Origin: Sweltsa coloradensis
Lineage: Eukaryota > Arthropoda > Insecta > Plecoptera > Chloroperlidae
Assembly (NCBI GenBank): GCA_024449915.1
Contig: JAMZAV010000007.1
Location: forward strand, 1,054,001-1,118,000
Direction: 5' to 3'
Length of the DNA stretch: 64,000 nucleotides
This document shows, one piece after another, positions 1 through 11,260 of the stretch (position 1 is its first letter; each line of letters begins with the position of its first letter). The position numbers were made by a program, and so were the translations under genes. The notes under the pieces are model-generated. The model saw only the letters and a list, made by a program, of their open reading frames with translations, was not told where the DNA came from and searched no databases.

Positions 1-731
1 TCCTGCAAGACATGGTCGCACTCGTCTGACAAGTGACTGCCGAACGTCGGCCCTGCAAGTGTTATCACGCACACAGACCGGCAATTGTTTCCTCTTTTAG
101 CTCCTCGAGCTCGAGCTGATAAGATATGTCGGTCCGTCAATCCTGTGCATGTCTAACCACCGATCAAATACCCCCCTCTTGATAACAAAAATTTCCCGGT
201 TCAATGGGGATAAAAGAAGAATTACGAGACCGATGGTTTAAAGATAAAAAATTTATATCACTAAAAAAACAAAAAAAATTTTATTTTCCCCTATACCATT
301 TATCATTTATCATTTTTATTTAAAAATTAATAGTAAAAAATTGAATGATTGATCTTGAACAATCTCCCAAAAAGACAAGTTTAAAATTCATGCGCTTTTT
401 GTAGCCGTACAATTTTAAAAAAGAATCAAGTCAAAAAAATAAAATATTTAATTTTCTCGTATAAAGGGCTTAATTTAATTTTAGCTAAACCCCTCAAACA
501 AAAAAATTGTGATTGAAAAAATCCCTTTTTATAAAAACAAAAAGCACGAAAGTAATTCAGAATTTGCTCGTGATGCTCTGACAAAAACGAAAAAAACCAT
601 GCGAGGTCAGTTCACCTTCAACCCCCTTGGCCGGGAAAAACACAAATACCCACTTTAAGTTTTTATTGATGTTAATTAGGTATGGGTTTAACCAAAAAAC
701 GCAAAAAGGTTTGATAATTAGATTAATTTTA
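1..731. other. AT-rich non-coding stretch
   Basis: The first 180 bases have balanced composition, then the sequence becomes AT-rich with many short A and T runs. No convincing open frame, splice-bounded exon or repeat was seen. Confidence 0.5.
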
Positions 732-804
732 TAGAGAGAGAGAGAGAGAGAGAGAGAAGAGAGAGAGAGAAGGGGGGAGGGGGAGAGAGAAGAGAAGAGA
801 GGAG
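732..804. repeat. (GA)n microsatellite
   Basis: Nearly pure GA dinucleotide tract with a G-rich interruption near its middle. The 81-residue open frame on the minus strand here is only low-complexity Ser/Leu from this tract. Confidence 0.95.
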
Positions 805-2101
805 TCGTTGTTTTCCCAGGATTTTTTAAAACTCCATGGTGTTACTGTGTATACATTATTTTCCGTTACACCTTTTTGAGATTCCCGTTTATATTGAGCT
901 GCTGTCTCAACGTTTCGTGTCATACTCTGACATAACATTGCTGTTATCAAGAACGATGTAAAAACGGGAGTCACTCAAGAATATAATATTATTTGTATAA
1001 AACAAATTGCATTGTGCAATAGAAAAATCAAGAAAAGCCATTTAATTAAAAACTACTGTACATTCCTTAACCAATTTCGCTTGTATTTAAATGATGGAAA
1101 AGGGAGGGTTTGGGTTTGAGTTTATATCGTCTTGGGTACGCTGTTATAGTAAACGCAATACGTACTTTTTTAATAGAGAAATTGAAATTCGTGTCTTAAA
1201 AGCTTTTTTATTACAAGGGGCATTTGAAATTTGATGTGAAAAAATGTAAAAAGTTTAAATTTACTGTAAAAAATAAAAAATAAAAAAATTTTATTTAGAG
1301 TTACCCACCTTTGTATAAGTTTATAACTGAGTACGGACAGATTCTCAAAATTTAAAAAAGCTTATGTAAATTTTGAAAATGACACATACCTTTAAAACTG
1401 TTTGAAAAAGAGAGCCGATCACTTTTGAAAATAGCAACAAAATATTGTTTGTATTACTTTCAAAATGTATGAAGTAATGGATAATGAAGATGAACCAATT
1501 ATACTTTTGAAACAGACAATTGATTTTAAATTTTAAAATAAAAAAATAAAAAATACATAACACAATACTTTGTTTTTCTTTATTTTTTTTTTTTTTATTT
1601 TACTTGCGCAGTAAGTTTAAAACCCCCCGAGACACTGAAATATTAAAACATACGAAATTTAAATTTAAATAGCACACTGAAAAATGTTTCCAATATTTTG
1701 AGTATGTTTTTGTGACGGTGTTTTTAGACCAGGCAAAGTAAAATTTTTAAAAGTTGGGGAGAGGTTGCACATTGCAGTGTGTGCATCTGGATTTTTCGGC
1801 CCCAAAAACACGCCACGGCCCGGGACATAATGATTGTTCTGATGTTTCTGATCTGTTTTAAAAGGGGATTCCACGGAAAATTTTTGTCTTTTCGGAACAT
1901 CTTTTAAAAACACGATACAACAAACACAACTATATATTTTTTTTTTCTTTTGAAAGTGCAAAAAAATTCAAAAAACGCGTATTGTTTAATAAGAACAAAA
2001 TTTTTTTACTTTTTAAAAAAAATTATAGCATGGTTTTACGAAAAAAATACTGTTTACGAGAAAGAGTAGACAATTCTCGAGAGAATGCCATTTCTTAATC
2101 G

Positions 2102-2103
<2 letters not shown>
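805..2103. other. AT-rich non-coding stretch
   Basis: Long poly-A/T-rich sequence. The open frames are low-complexity Lys/Phe/Ile and lack splice context or family resemblance. Nothing recognised. Confidence 0.5.
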
Positions 2104-2143
<40 letters not shown>

Positions 2144-2204
2144 GTTTTTTTTATTATTATTTTATATATTATTATTATTATTTATTATTATTTATTATTA
2201 TTAA
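2104..2204. repeat. (ATT)n microsatellite
   Basis: About 100 bp of TTA trinucleotide repeats with a few interruptions. It lies immediately before a hairpin element. Confidence 0.95.
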
Positions 2205-2212
2205 GCCTTTAT

Positions 2213-2349
2213 TTGCAACAGAATATACATTCCACGAGCGCAAATGTAATATTATATAATACTCGACAATTAGACACAGTTTACATGATCATGTTAGTTT
2301 TATGGCTTAAATATTAAACTTGCGCTCGTAGAATGTATATTCTATTGCA
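2213..2349. repeat. Short hairpin (fold-back) element
   Basis: Inverted repeat. The left arm at about 2213-2243 (key core AATATACATTCCACGAGCGC) is mirrored with two mismatches at about 2319-2349, around a loop of about 75 bp. Size and symmetry fit a small MITE or solo fold-back element. No target duplication was identified. Confidence 0.7.
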
Positions 2350-2470
2350 ATATAAATAAAATAAAACAACAATAAAATAATGCAATATAATATAAAATAA
2401 TAGCTTTTGCATGACCAGAAACGAATCATATGTAGTGCGTTTTGGCCATAGACGCGCGACACTCAAGATA

Positions 2471-3213
2471 TGTTCGTTTGTCGTACTCTGGCTGCTCAGA
2501 GTATATTTTGCGTGTTCTTTTGCACAGAGCAACTCTAGATCACGACTTGGTGTGCGTTATTTTGCCCAGAGTAATCTACTACAGAGTCTTCAGAACATGT
2601 TTTTATCTGCACGTGGTCTGGACTGCGAGTAGGCATGAGTAGAGAATAGCAGAGCAGAACAGGCCAAAATATAAAAATCAAAAGAGCGAGAAACCACTAA
2701 CTCGGAAGCTATCATTAATCCACCGTTTATATTAGGAATAATAGGTGTTCCCATCCCAAAGTAAATTATTATTGGTTTGTTTAATTTGTGAAATGCTTGG
2801 GGTAATGACTAGGACCTATTAGTACCTCACAAAAGAAGTCAAATATCTAGGGCGGCGGGTAGGCAGGCCTAGGTCGTCATAAATTATATGCTCTGTAGTG
2901 TATTGTTTTAAACTGTATTTAAAAAATTTAAAACGGTAGGGCTAATCGAACCTTTCCGTAAGCCAAGATAAATAGAGGTCTAGGCCCTGGACTTTATAAA
3001 CCCTAAGCCCTGGGTCACAACATAACCTAACTTTCATTCAATCAGCTCAGCTGTTGCGTCCATCAATGGCGGCTAGAATAGGCGTTTGTTTGACTGATCT
3101 GGAGTACGTACTCGGAGCAGGCTCTGAGTAAAATATTGCGATCATCTACGCTACTCTAATCTCTACCAGATCATAGTTAACTCTGGCCTACTCTAGAGTA
3201 CGACAAACGAACA
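2471..3213. mobile_element. Putative non-autonomous TIR element, ~743 bp
   Basis: Begins TGTTCGTTTGTCGTACTCT and ends with the exact reverse complement: 19-bp perfect terminal inverted repeats. Between them are more fragments of the same kind (about 3085-3130: GTTTG, GTACTC, CTGAGTA), suggesting internally repeated subterminal sequence. No transposase-like protein is encoded; the two overlapping frames at 2411-2642 are short and unlike any family. No clear target-site duplication, so the superfamily is undetermined. Confidence 0.6.
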
Positions 3214-3247
3214 GTCCTTCAGTACGGAGTAAAGTACGTGTTCAGGT

Positions 3248-3267
3248 CTACCCGGCACCTCCACCAA
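3248..3267 (-). repeat. 20-nt dispersed motif, copy 1 (perfect)
   Basis: Reverse complement of TTGGTGGAGGTGCCGGGTAG, 20/20 matches. The flanks are not shared with other copies. It lies 35 bp outside the right end of the TIR element ending at 3213. Confidence 0.85.
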
Positions 3268-3418
3268 CGAGTCAAAGCATCACCTAGTAGCGCGTCTACC
3301 GGCTAACGCGACTCTATTCTAAGACGGTTTTAATAATTGCGAGACAGTCCCGTGCTGGAAAGAATCAGTGAGTGGGGGTATCAGGGCCACTAACTTTGCG
3401 GAGTATACATTATTTACA

Positions 3419-4241
3419 CTAGAAAGCTTCGCAAACGCTTTTTCAGGCACGTTGTTGGATGAGCGCATGTTTTTTAAACGAAAAAAAGCGTAAAATTGCG
3501 ATTTTCATGAGAAATTATTTTTCGATCGCAGTCAAATTTCACACAAATATATAAATTCATAAAATTAAGGTTATGTAAAAATATCATTACAATCGGATAA
3601 AGCATGTAGGTGTTATAAGTCGAAGAATTTTTTTAACGAAATAAGCGTAAAATTGCGATTTTTTTGAGAAATTATTTGTAGATCACGCTAAAATTTCACA
3701 GCAATTTATTAATTCATTAAGTTAAGGTTCTGTGAAAAAATCATTACAATCTGATAAAGCATGTAGGTGTTATAAGTCGAAGAATGTTTTAAAAATAAAA
3801 ATAAATCGTAAAATTGCGATTTTCATAAGAAATAATTTTTCGATTGCGCTCAAATTTCACATGAATATATTAATTCATAAAATTAAGGTTCTGTGAAACA
3901 ATCATTACAATCGGATAAAGCATATTGTAGGTGTTATAAGTCGAAGAATTTTTTTTAACGAAATAAGCGTAAAATTGCGATTTTTATGAGAAATTATTTG
4001 TAGATCACGTAAAATTTCACAGCAATTTATTAATTCATTAAATTAAGGTTCTGTGAAAAAATCATTACAATCTGATAAAGCATGTAGGTGTTATAAGTCG
4101 AAGAATGTTTTAAAAATAAAAATAAATCGTAAAATTGCGATTTTCATAAGAAATAATTTTTCGATTGCGCTCAAATTTCACACGAATATATTAATTCATA
4201 AAATTAAGGTTCTGTGAAACAATCATTACAATCGGATAAAG
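3419..4241 (+). mobile_element. Family A repeat element, left part (interrupted by hAT insertion)
   Basis: Starts with a degraded form of the family terminus (CTAGAAAGC..., then GTTGTTGGATGAGCGCATG). It then holds about five tandem units of about 160 bp. Each unit contains a run like GCGATTTTCATGAGAAAT, then AATTTCACACGAATATATT, AAGGTTCTGTGAAAAAATC and ATAAAGCATGTAGGTGTTAT. The array stops abruptly at GGATAAAG at 4241, where a hAT-type element begins, and resumes at 8286. No protein is encoded. Confidence 0.8.
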
Positions 4242-5315
4242 CAGTGGCGGCTTGAACCCCTGAAAACTCGCGGGGCCAACTTTATAGTATTACACCCACC
4301 CACGCATGGGCGCCCGCAAAAAAATTTGGCAAGGGGGGTAAAAGCTCCAGTTTGTACTTTCGTTCGGCAAGCACAGGGGGTTTGGGGGCCCCGTTTGGGG
4401 GCGGGGCCCCCCAACTATTGCACCGCAGGCGAAAATTTGGAAAATCAGGTTTTTAGAAGGCGTTTGGTGGGTTTTAGAAAAAAAGTAGTGGGCTGAATAC
4501 AACACTAAAATATGCAATTTTTGTGCAGTCGATACTCGAAACTAGAAAACCACCAAAAGGAAACCTTCAAAATAATAATTTCCCCCCCCCTTTTTTTGTC
4601 CTTTAGTCAAAAGCTTCAGATTCTCAACATTTAGTTGGGCGGTTATTAGCTTTTTTGTCCACTGAGATAATCTGACTTCCCCTACCTCACATCTTTGCTT
4701 TTGCAAACCTTTTATTGTGACGGTCAAAACTCGCATTAATCCATGGAGTGGTCAACACATCAAAGTAGGGCAAATTAGCACTTCTGCTTGCTCAGGGCCA
4801 GGGGGAATCCGCCCTTCTGCGGGCGCCCATGCACCCAATTTTGGTGTCTTAAAACACGTATTCAGGTGAGCCCTTGGATACGTCGTGGCAAACTAAGCAT
4901 ACTTACCGGCAAGGGCGTCCACAAGAATCTTGTCCGGGACGGGCAAAATAAAACAATAACTCCGCAGGCAAAAATTTTTAAATCATGTTTTGAGAGTGCA
5001 TTTGGTGCGTTTAAAAAAAAAGTAGTGGCTAAATGCAACATCAAAATAATATAGTTATGTGTGCAGTCGAATTGACATATAACCAGGATATTCAGGCGAC
5101 GTGTGTACCCTTCTCAATTTTTAATATTAATTAATTTATATAACTAGGAAACGCTCAGTTGGACGCGTTGATAAGCGAGCACGTGCTATAGCTAGACCCA
5201 CATTGCACATTTTTTAAAATTTTTAAATTTGCGACGTTCGCTGTCCACAGGGCCATGTTTCCAATATTATTTATTATTGCCAAGGTATTTGGGTAAACCC
5301 GTGTGTAAACCTTTA

Positions 5316-6131
5316 AGGGCCATTCACAACCAACTTAGGCCTCTAACTTAACAGCCAACTGCCTCCTAGATAATGTCTAGGAGACAGTGCTTTACAGCTA
5401 CCGTAGCCTCTAACATTAGGTGGCTGTGCATGATAGATGTTTTTAAACCAATCACAACACAGATTTGCAGTGTTTACTTTTATCACGCCAATGCTTGACA
5501 TACAATAACATTCAGCATTCAGTAAGTAGGCCTAGCCTAGCCCTACTTAAGGAGCATTATAGAATTGATTGACTATACACTGTACAGTTTATTAAACAAT
5601 AATTTATGGTAAAAATAATAAATGTATTTATTTAAGACAACGTGACGTAAGCCCTACATAACCTCACATGGCCTAGCCCTAGCTGGGGGCTAGGCCTAGT
5701 GCCGCAATAAACGTTAATAATACTGAAGGTCAGTTGACATTTCTGCCCCATTCGATAGCCACATGTTTTCTTTTATATGCTTGTCTTTATATAAAGACGA
5801 AGATTTTACATGTAACAGTGGCCTTTTCATGAATTCATTCAAAAGCTTTTCATCGAACAAAAGCTGATGTTCCTTGGGATCCATTTTTGCTGTTTGTTTA
5901 CGTTTTCAATCGGAAATGACCGGAAATTGTCGGCTCGAGTCTCACTCTGATTGGTTAAAAGCTTAATGTTAAGTTAGCTGCTAAGTAAAAGTTTGGAGTT
6001 TGCAAACTTTCGGTTGCTGATAAGTGTAAGTTAAAGGCTAAGTTTGGTCATGAACAGACATGTTGTTTTCCATAAGACAAACCTTTAAGTTAGAGGCTAA
6101 GTTAGCTTCTAAGTTAGTTGTGAATGGCCCT
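5316..6131. mobile_element. PIF/Harbinger-like MITE, 816 bp, nested in hAT
   Basis: Terminal inverted repeats begin AGGGCCATTCACAAC. The right end reads the reverse complement, and complementarity continues imperfectly through CTAACTTAG-type repeats for about 45 bp. The flanking trinucleotide TTA occurs on both sides (5313-5315 and 6132-6134), the TWA duplication expected of PIF/Harbinger. Subterminal TAAGTTAG motifs recur at the right end. No transposase or Myb-like frame is inside. Confidence 0.8.
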
Positions 6132-6134
6132 TTA

Positions 6135-6899
6135 GTTTGTGAATAAAATCCACCGCCATCTAGAGGACCTTGACTCCTTGCGAACACTATTTAAACTCTT
6201 TGGTGACAAATAATACACTGCTCCCTCGAAAGTATTTTGATTACTTCTAGGTGGCAGTGCATTAGAAACTTCGCGCGTCTTTTCGTTGCCATGGCAACGT
6301 TACTTTTGTTATAATGTAATTTCCATCTACACTACTTATCGGATCAAAATAAAATTAACATATTCGTGACCGGACGGACATTCTAAATGATTTGGCCACC
6401 TCAGATTTTGTCGCCGTTTAGTTTGAAAAAAAACTTTCGATAAACTTTAATGTAACTTTTTAACTTTTTGAACGATTTTGCCACAAAACTAATGGCATTC
6501 AATCGAGAACAAAGCTTGCGGATGGTCAAAATTTCAACTCGATCCGAGCCTCCGTTCGAACGTTATGGCGAGACATACAAACAAAAAAACAAAAAAAAAA
6601 AAAAAAAAAAAACAACAACAAAAACCAGTGACTATTTTATCCGGCAGAGTCAAATGGAAACGCTCGCTTCGCTCGCTTAAAAATGCAACAAATATTCTAA
6701 TTCACAACCAAACTATTCTAAAATAATATATGCATATAAATAATAGAGTGGAGTTGATTTACCTGTACATTTATTTTATTCGTCGGAGATAGCAATAGTT
6801 GGATATGTCCTTGATTTTTATTGGTATGCGTCTTACAATAATGTTATTTATGATTTTAGGGGTGTTGTAATTTTCTATTTTTAATGTACCTATTTAATT
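6135..6899. other. hAT interior: degraded repeat and poly-A stretch
   Basis: No gene. 6540-6680 carries a poly-A tract followed by AAATGGAAACGCTCGC-like sequence, a remnant of the family A tail, so this is repeat-derived. The remainder is unremarkable AT-rich DNA. Confidence 0.55.
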
Positions 6900-6900
6900 A

Positions 6901-7543
6901 TTGGATGAGCGTAGCGAGCGTAGCGAGCGAAGCGAAGATTCCATTTCACTACACTGGAGAAAAAAATCCGGAATGTTTTGTTTTTTTTTTTTCTTTCTTT
7001 TTTTTTGTATTTTTGTGTGTCTGTGAACACGATTCCGGCTAAACCAATACTCCAATTGCGATGAAATTTTATGGAGGTCTGTAAAATCTCTGAACGAAGA
7101 ACTGCACGGGGGGAAAAATCGATCAAAAAATTATTTCTCATGAAAATCGCAATTTTACGATTTTTTTCGATTTTTAAAAAAATTCTTCGCCCTATAACAT
7201 CTACATGCTTTATTCGATTGTAATGATTTTTTCACAGAACCTTAATTTTATGAATTAATATATTCGTGTGAAATTTGAGCGCAATCGAAAAATTATTTCT
7301 CATGATAATCGCAATTTTACGATTTTTTTCAATTTTTAACATTTCTTCGACGAATAAAACCTACATGCTTTATCCGATTGTAATGATTTTTTCACAGAAC
7401 TTTAATTTTATGAGTTAATATTTTCGTGTGAAATTTGAGCGTAATCGAAAATGATCTATTAAAAAAATCACAATTTTACGCTTTTTTCGTTTAAAAAAAT
7501 TACGCTCATCCATCAACGCGGCGGGACTTAAGCGTTTTCCTAG
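6901..7543 (-). mobile_element. Family A repeat element (minus strand)
   Basis: Read on the minus strand it starts CTAGGAAAACGCTTAAG, has the GGATGAGCG subterminal block, roughly two to three of the ~160-bp internal units, the AAATTTCATCGCAATTGGAG block, an A-rich tract, and ends in the TTCGCTTCGCTCGCTACG tail. It lies wholly inside the 4.04-kb hAT-type element. No coding capacity. Confidence 0.8.
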
Positions 7544-8220
7544 TTTTAGTTAATTGTCTTACCACAGCGCTAACACAAATCAGTGTAAATACACTTTTTC
7601 CTGTGTATACGCAAGTAATATCATACATAATCATTGGTATGGTTTGCAGCCGCTACCTTACTCCCGTGGGGTGGGCGCTATACTGTCCTGGAAGGTCTCG
7701 TCTTTGAACTCGATTGGGGTTGGGTCTTGCTTGAGTTTAAAGCTAATTTATGCATTTCGATTTTAACAAAAATGTTGGCTCAAGAAGAAACCGAAGAAAA
7801 TAAGACTATCAAATGTTAAAAGCTTGGCTAGGGATCTTGGAAGCAAAACCAGGGGGGGCACCTGCCCCCGCCCCCTGCCCCACCCACACCCCTTGCGGAC
7901 ACCCATACCCACCGGGCATCATTGGTAGCAGTGGTTACAGAAAAAATATTAGATGCTTGACGGTACCGCGCGTTTGGGAGACCTTGTTCTTTTTCAGTTT
8001 ATTTGGCACGATCTTTTGAGCGCTCATTTTAAAACCATCACAATTACATTCCCATTTGACACGGGTATTGGCTTGTTCAGGAAGTTTTCATCACATAGGC
8101 ATGATACTATTCCTTTTATAGCGCATATTAATGCAGCAAACACTCAATGATTAATTGGCCTACTTACGTCCACACAACGACCGTCCACCCCCCACCCTCC
8201 ACCCCCATACACCCTTAGCT
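7544..8220. other. hAT interior, right part
   Basis: Short open frames occur (60-70 codons) with no family resemblance. 7850-7925 and 8170-8270 are C-rich, typical of the subterminal regions of this hAT group. No gene supported. Confidence 0.5.
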
Positions 8221-8285
8221 GACCACTCACCCACCTATTTTCCGCGGGGCCATGGCCCCGAATTTGTATGGTCAGGCCGCCACTG

Positions 8286-8579
8286 GGATAAAGCATGTAG
8301 GTGTTATAAGTCGAAGAATGTTTTAAAAAACCGAAAAAAAAGGAAAATTGCGATTTTAACGAGAAATAATTTTTCGATTGCGCTCAAAAACGTGGCAGTT
8401 CTAAGTTCAGAGATTTCAAAGACCTCCAGAAAATTTCATCGCAATTGGAGTATCGGTTTAGCTAGAATCGTGTTAACAAACAGATAAAAATACGAAAAAA
8501 AAGAAGAAAAAAACATACCGGATTTTTTTCTCCAGTGTAGTGAAATGGAATCTTCGCTTCGCTCGCTACGCTCATCCAA
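8286..8579 (+). mobile_element. Family A repeat element, right part (resumes after hAT)
   Basis: Starts with the duplicated GGATAAAG and continues the interrupted internal unit. It then has the 3' block (AACGTGGCAGTTCTAAG, a TCGCAATTGGAGTATCGG core), an A-rich tract, and the tail TTCGCTTCGCTCGCTACG ending CTCATCCAA. Confidence 0.85.
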
Positions 8580-9155
8580 TTATAATCAGGGCCCAGACTG
8601 TTGATAATGTGTCAGGAAAATCATCATCGTCATCATCATCACCCTTTCCCGCTTCATGGCAGGGTCAGCTATCATAGGGTTTTGAAACTAAATTTGCCCA
8701 CCTCTTTCTATCCTCCCACAATCGTATTCTCTAATGTATCCTCCCAGCTATCTCCTATTGTCTGTAAGTCTCCTGCTAAGGTCTCATTACATCTCTATCT
8801 TTTTCCTAAAATTAAATGAAATTTTAAAATACAAAATATGGAATTTAAATAGTTTATAGTGTCAGTTCATTGTCTGTTACAGAAATGTATTTTCAGTTTA
8901 TTTTATTTACAAGAGTATATACAGATACGTAATTACTAATTGTCCGCGGTTACAAAGCGAATTCTGAAATTTGTTGTGCTATAAACTATATACCTATTGG
9001 GCATACCTTCTTATTATTAAACTTACACCTACCTTCTTATCAGGAGTGCGTTATATGAATAAAGGTAAGATGTCCCTGGACAAGTTTCCCATGCACATAT
9101 ATTTTTAAGGTGCTGCGCAAGTTATTACGCTTTATAACTTTATAAGTTATGTTTA
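8580..9155. other. Non-coding, possible old retroelement fragment
   Basis: 8618-8810 begins with a CATCATCATC-rich run followed by pyrimidine-rich sequence, resembling the leading parts of some degraded insect retroelements; this is a weak impression. Nothing else recognised. Confidence 0.3.
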
Positions 9156-9868
9156 CTAGGAAAACGCTTAAGTCCCGCCGCGTTGTTGGATGAGCGTATA
9201 TGGTGCATTGAGATGCCATGTGTTACGCGGATTTTCTGTTGTTCTGTGAAAAAATCATTACTAAGTCGAAGATTTTTTTTAATTAAATTAAACTTTATAA
9301 AAAATTAACTTAATTTTTATAATTAAATTAAATTAAATAAAAAATTAACTTTATTGTTTTAATTAATCGTTATTTTTTAAAAAGAAAAAATCGTAAAACT
9401 GCAATTTGCATAAGAAACAATTATTCGATTGCGCTCAAATTTAACACGAATATATTAATTCAAGAAATTAAGGTTCTGTAAAAAAATCATTACAATAGGA
9501 TAAAGCATGTAGGTGTTATAAGTCAAAGAATTGTTTTTAAAAAGAAAAAAAAACATAAAATTTTGATTTTCATGAGAAATAATTTTTCGTTTACGCTCAA
9601 ATTTCACACGAATATCTTAATTCATAAAATTAAGGTTCTGTGAAAAAATCATTACAATCGGATAAAGCATGTTGGTGTTATAAGTCGAAGAAATTGTTAA
9701 AAACTCGAAAAAAATCGTAAAATTGCGATTTTTATGTGAAAAAATTTCCCGATTGCGCTCAAAAACGTGGCAGTTCTAAGTTCAGAGATTTCGAAGGTCT
9801 CCATAAAATTTCATTGCAATCGGAGTATCGGTTTAGCCGGAATCGTGTTAACAAACACACAAAAATAC

Positions 9869-9903
<35 letters not shown>

Positions 9904-9946
9904 AAAAAAAAAACATTCCGGATTTTTTTCTCCAGTGTAGTGAAAT
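9156..9946 (+). mobile_element. Family A repeat element, 3'-truncated
   Basis: Starts CTAGGAAAACGCTTAAG with the full CCCGCCGCGTTGTTGGATG block, has about three internal units, the AACGTGGCAGTTCTAAG block, a (GAAA)n tract and the ATTCCGGATTTTTTTCTCC block. It stops at AGTGTAGTGAAAT without the GCTTCGCTCGC tail. An internal AATTAAATTAA expansion (9280-9350) is shared with the copy at 42.7 kb. Confidence 0.8.
9868..9912. repeat. (GAAA)n microsatellite inside family A element
   Basis: Clean GAAA tetranucleotide repeat followed by poly-A. It sits at the A-rich position found in every copy of the family. Confidence 0.9.
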
Positions 9947-10010
9947 TATAACAAAGATACTAGAAAGCATATTATTTATCAATTTCATTAATCGGTAAAC
10001 ACTCTCAGGT

Positions 10011-10220
10011 GTAATGGGTTACATGGAGACCAATCCAGAGATTAAAATATCCATCTCAGCCGGGTATAGTACCTAGGTCTACAAATTGCCGGTAGTGTGC
10101 CTTACTCCAAGCTACCAAGCCGAGGAAAACCTCGGAAAAAACTTCAGTGTGGATTGCCGGTATCGACGGGATTTGAACCCGGGACTTTCCGAATCATTGT
10201 ATGCGTGACAGGAAACTCAC
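10011..10220 (-). mobile_element. tRNA-derived SINE, family 1
   Basis: On the minus strand a tRNA-like head with a B box GGGTTCAAATCCC is followed by a body GGCAATCCACACTGAAG and CCGAGGTTTTCCTCGG, ending near GGATTGGTCTCC. The same head, body and tail order recurs at 25796-25958, which supports a real SINE family over chance B-box resemblance. Confidence 0.6.
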
Positions 10221-11127
10221 AATACTTGTAACAAGTTCAGCATGGGCAGTAGAATCTACCACACATCGCCATCAGATCAGTATTCGTGGGCGCAACATCT
10301 TACACAGGCACGTGATTATATGATACGCTTTGTTACAAGACCGCTGCATACATCAAGCAACATTACTAACGTCACTTGCTAATAATAACATTGTTAATAT
10401 TATCCCACGCTCAATTCAGTACCGCATCATGTAATATTCATCACCCTATTTGAGTTTTAAGTTCTAACCAAACTGGCCAGGGAAGCCATAGACACTACAC
10501 AGGACAATACGATTGAGTCAAATGTCAGTGTCACTATCAGTAATAAGGTGTGCAAATTATTATGGTATAATTTTACAGGTTTACTTTAGTAATTTGATTT
10601 AAGATATATTTTAATTTAATTTGGAATTGTATTAAATTAAATTGAAACGTGTTCTTATTTTATTTTGAGTCGATCCACACAAAAATCACAAAACTCACAA
10701 CTGCGTTTTCTGTCTTATTAAAATATTTTCATTTGATAATCAATGCTGAATAAATTCGTGATAAGAGTATCTTTGGGGTGAACTGCTGCGAATAGAAAAC
10801 TGAAATAACTTTGTTGAGGATATTTATTAGCAAATAATCAATGAAAACTTCGGATAATCGGTCAGTTGCGGGGGATGGTGTGGAGTATATTATCTACTAA
10901 TCTAATAATCATAATATTATTTTATTAATATTATACTACCGTTGCAAATAGCGCGCCCAGCAAAGTGTCCCATCTATCGGAGTTTGTACGAACCCTGTCA
11001 CCGATAGAGAAGCTTTCAGCGCATTCTCTTGCATATCAGTTAAACTACTCCACATTTAGCGGCACATTCAAATAATAGCTTATCAAAACGTTCACACCTA
11101 AAGTAGCATGAAGCATACTGAATGTAT
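10221..11127. other. Non-coding stretch
   Basis: AT-rich, no open frames worth reporting, no repeat recognised. Confidence 0.5.
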
Positions 11128-11260
11128 ACCCTCGACCATAAGTAAATCAATGTCTAGGTGTAGTAGATACAACTAGACTCCTTGATTTACTATGGTCGAT
11201 GGAGTACAGAACGGAGTCAGAGCGTCTAACATCGGGTTCGAATCCCGCATTAGTAATGGA
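11128..11260. repeat. Hairpin plus tRNA-like B box
   Basis: Inverted arms at about 11131-11157 (CGACCATAAGTAAATCA core) and 11173-11203 (its complement, TGATTTACTATGGTCG) enclose a short loop. Just downstream at about 11240 lies GGGTTCGAATCCCGC, a good pol III B box. A related string, TGACCAAAAGTAAATCAAG, occurs near 34458. Probably a SINE or MITE relic. Confidence 0.45.

Larger units (their letters stand above)
4242..8285. mobile_element. Large non-autonomous hAT-type element with perfect 8-bp TSD
   Basis: The left end CAGTGGCGGCTTGAACCCC and the right end (reverse complement CAGTGGCGGCCTGACC) form imperfect terminal inverted repeats of the CAGTGGCG type common in hAT elements. The flanking 8 bases are identical: GGATAAAG at 4234-4241 and at 8286-8293. 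Removing the element restores the family A repeat exactly. The interior has direct repeats (about 4425-4545 and 4958-5075, each with an AGTAGTGG...GTGCAGTCGA core), a Harbinger-like MITE, a second family A copy and a degraded SINE/poly-A stretch. No hAT transposase frame is present, so the element needed an enzyme supplied in trans. Confidence 0.88.

Noticed and set aside
3480..4240. Possible CRISPR-like array of regularly spaced repeats
   Set aside because: The whole ~160-bp unit repeats, including the would-be spacers; it is a satellite array in an insect transposon.
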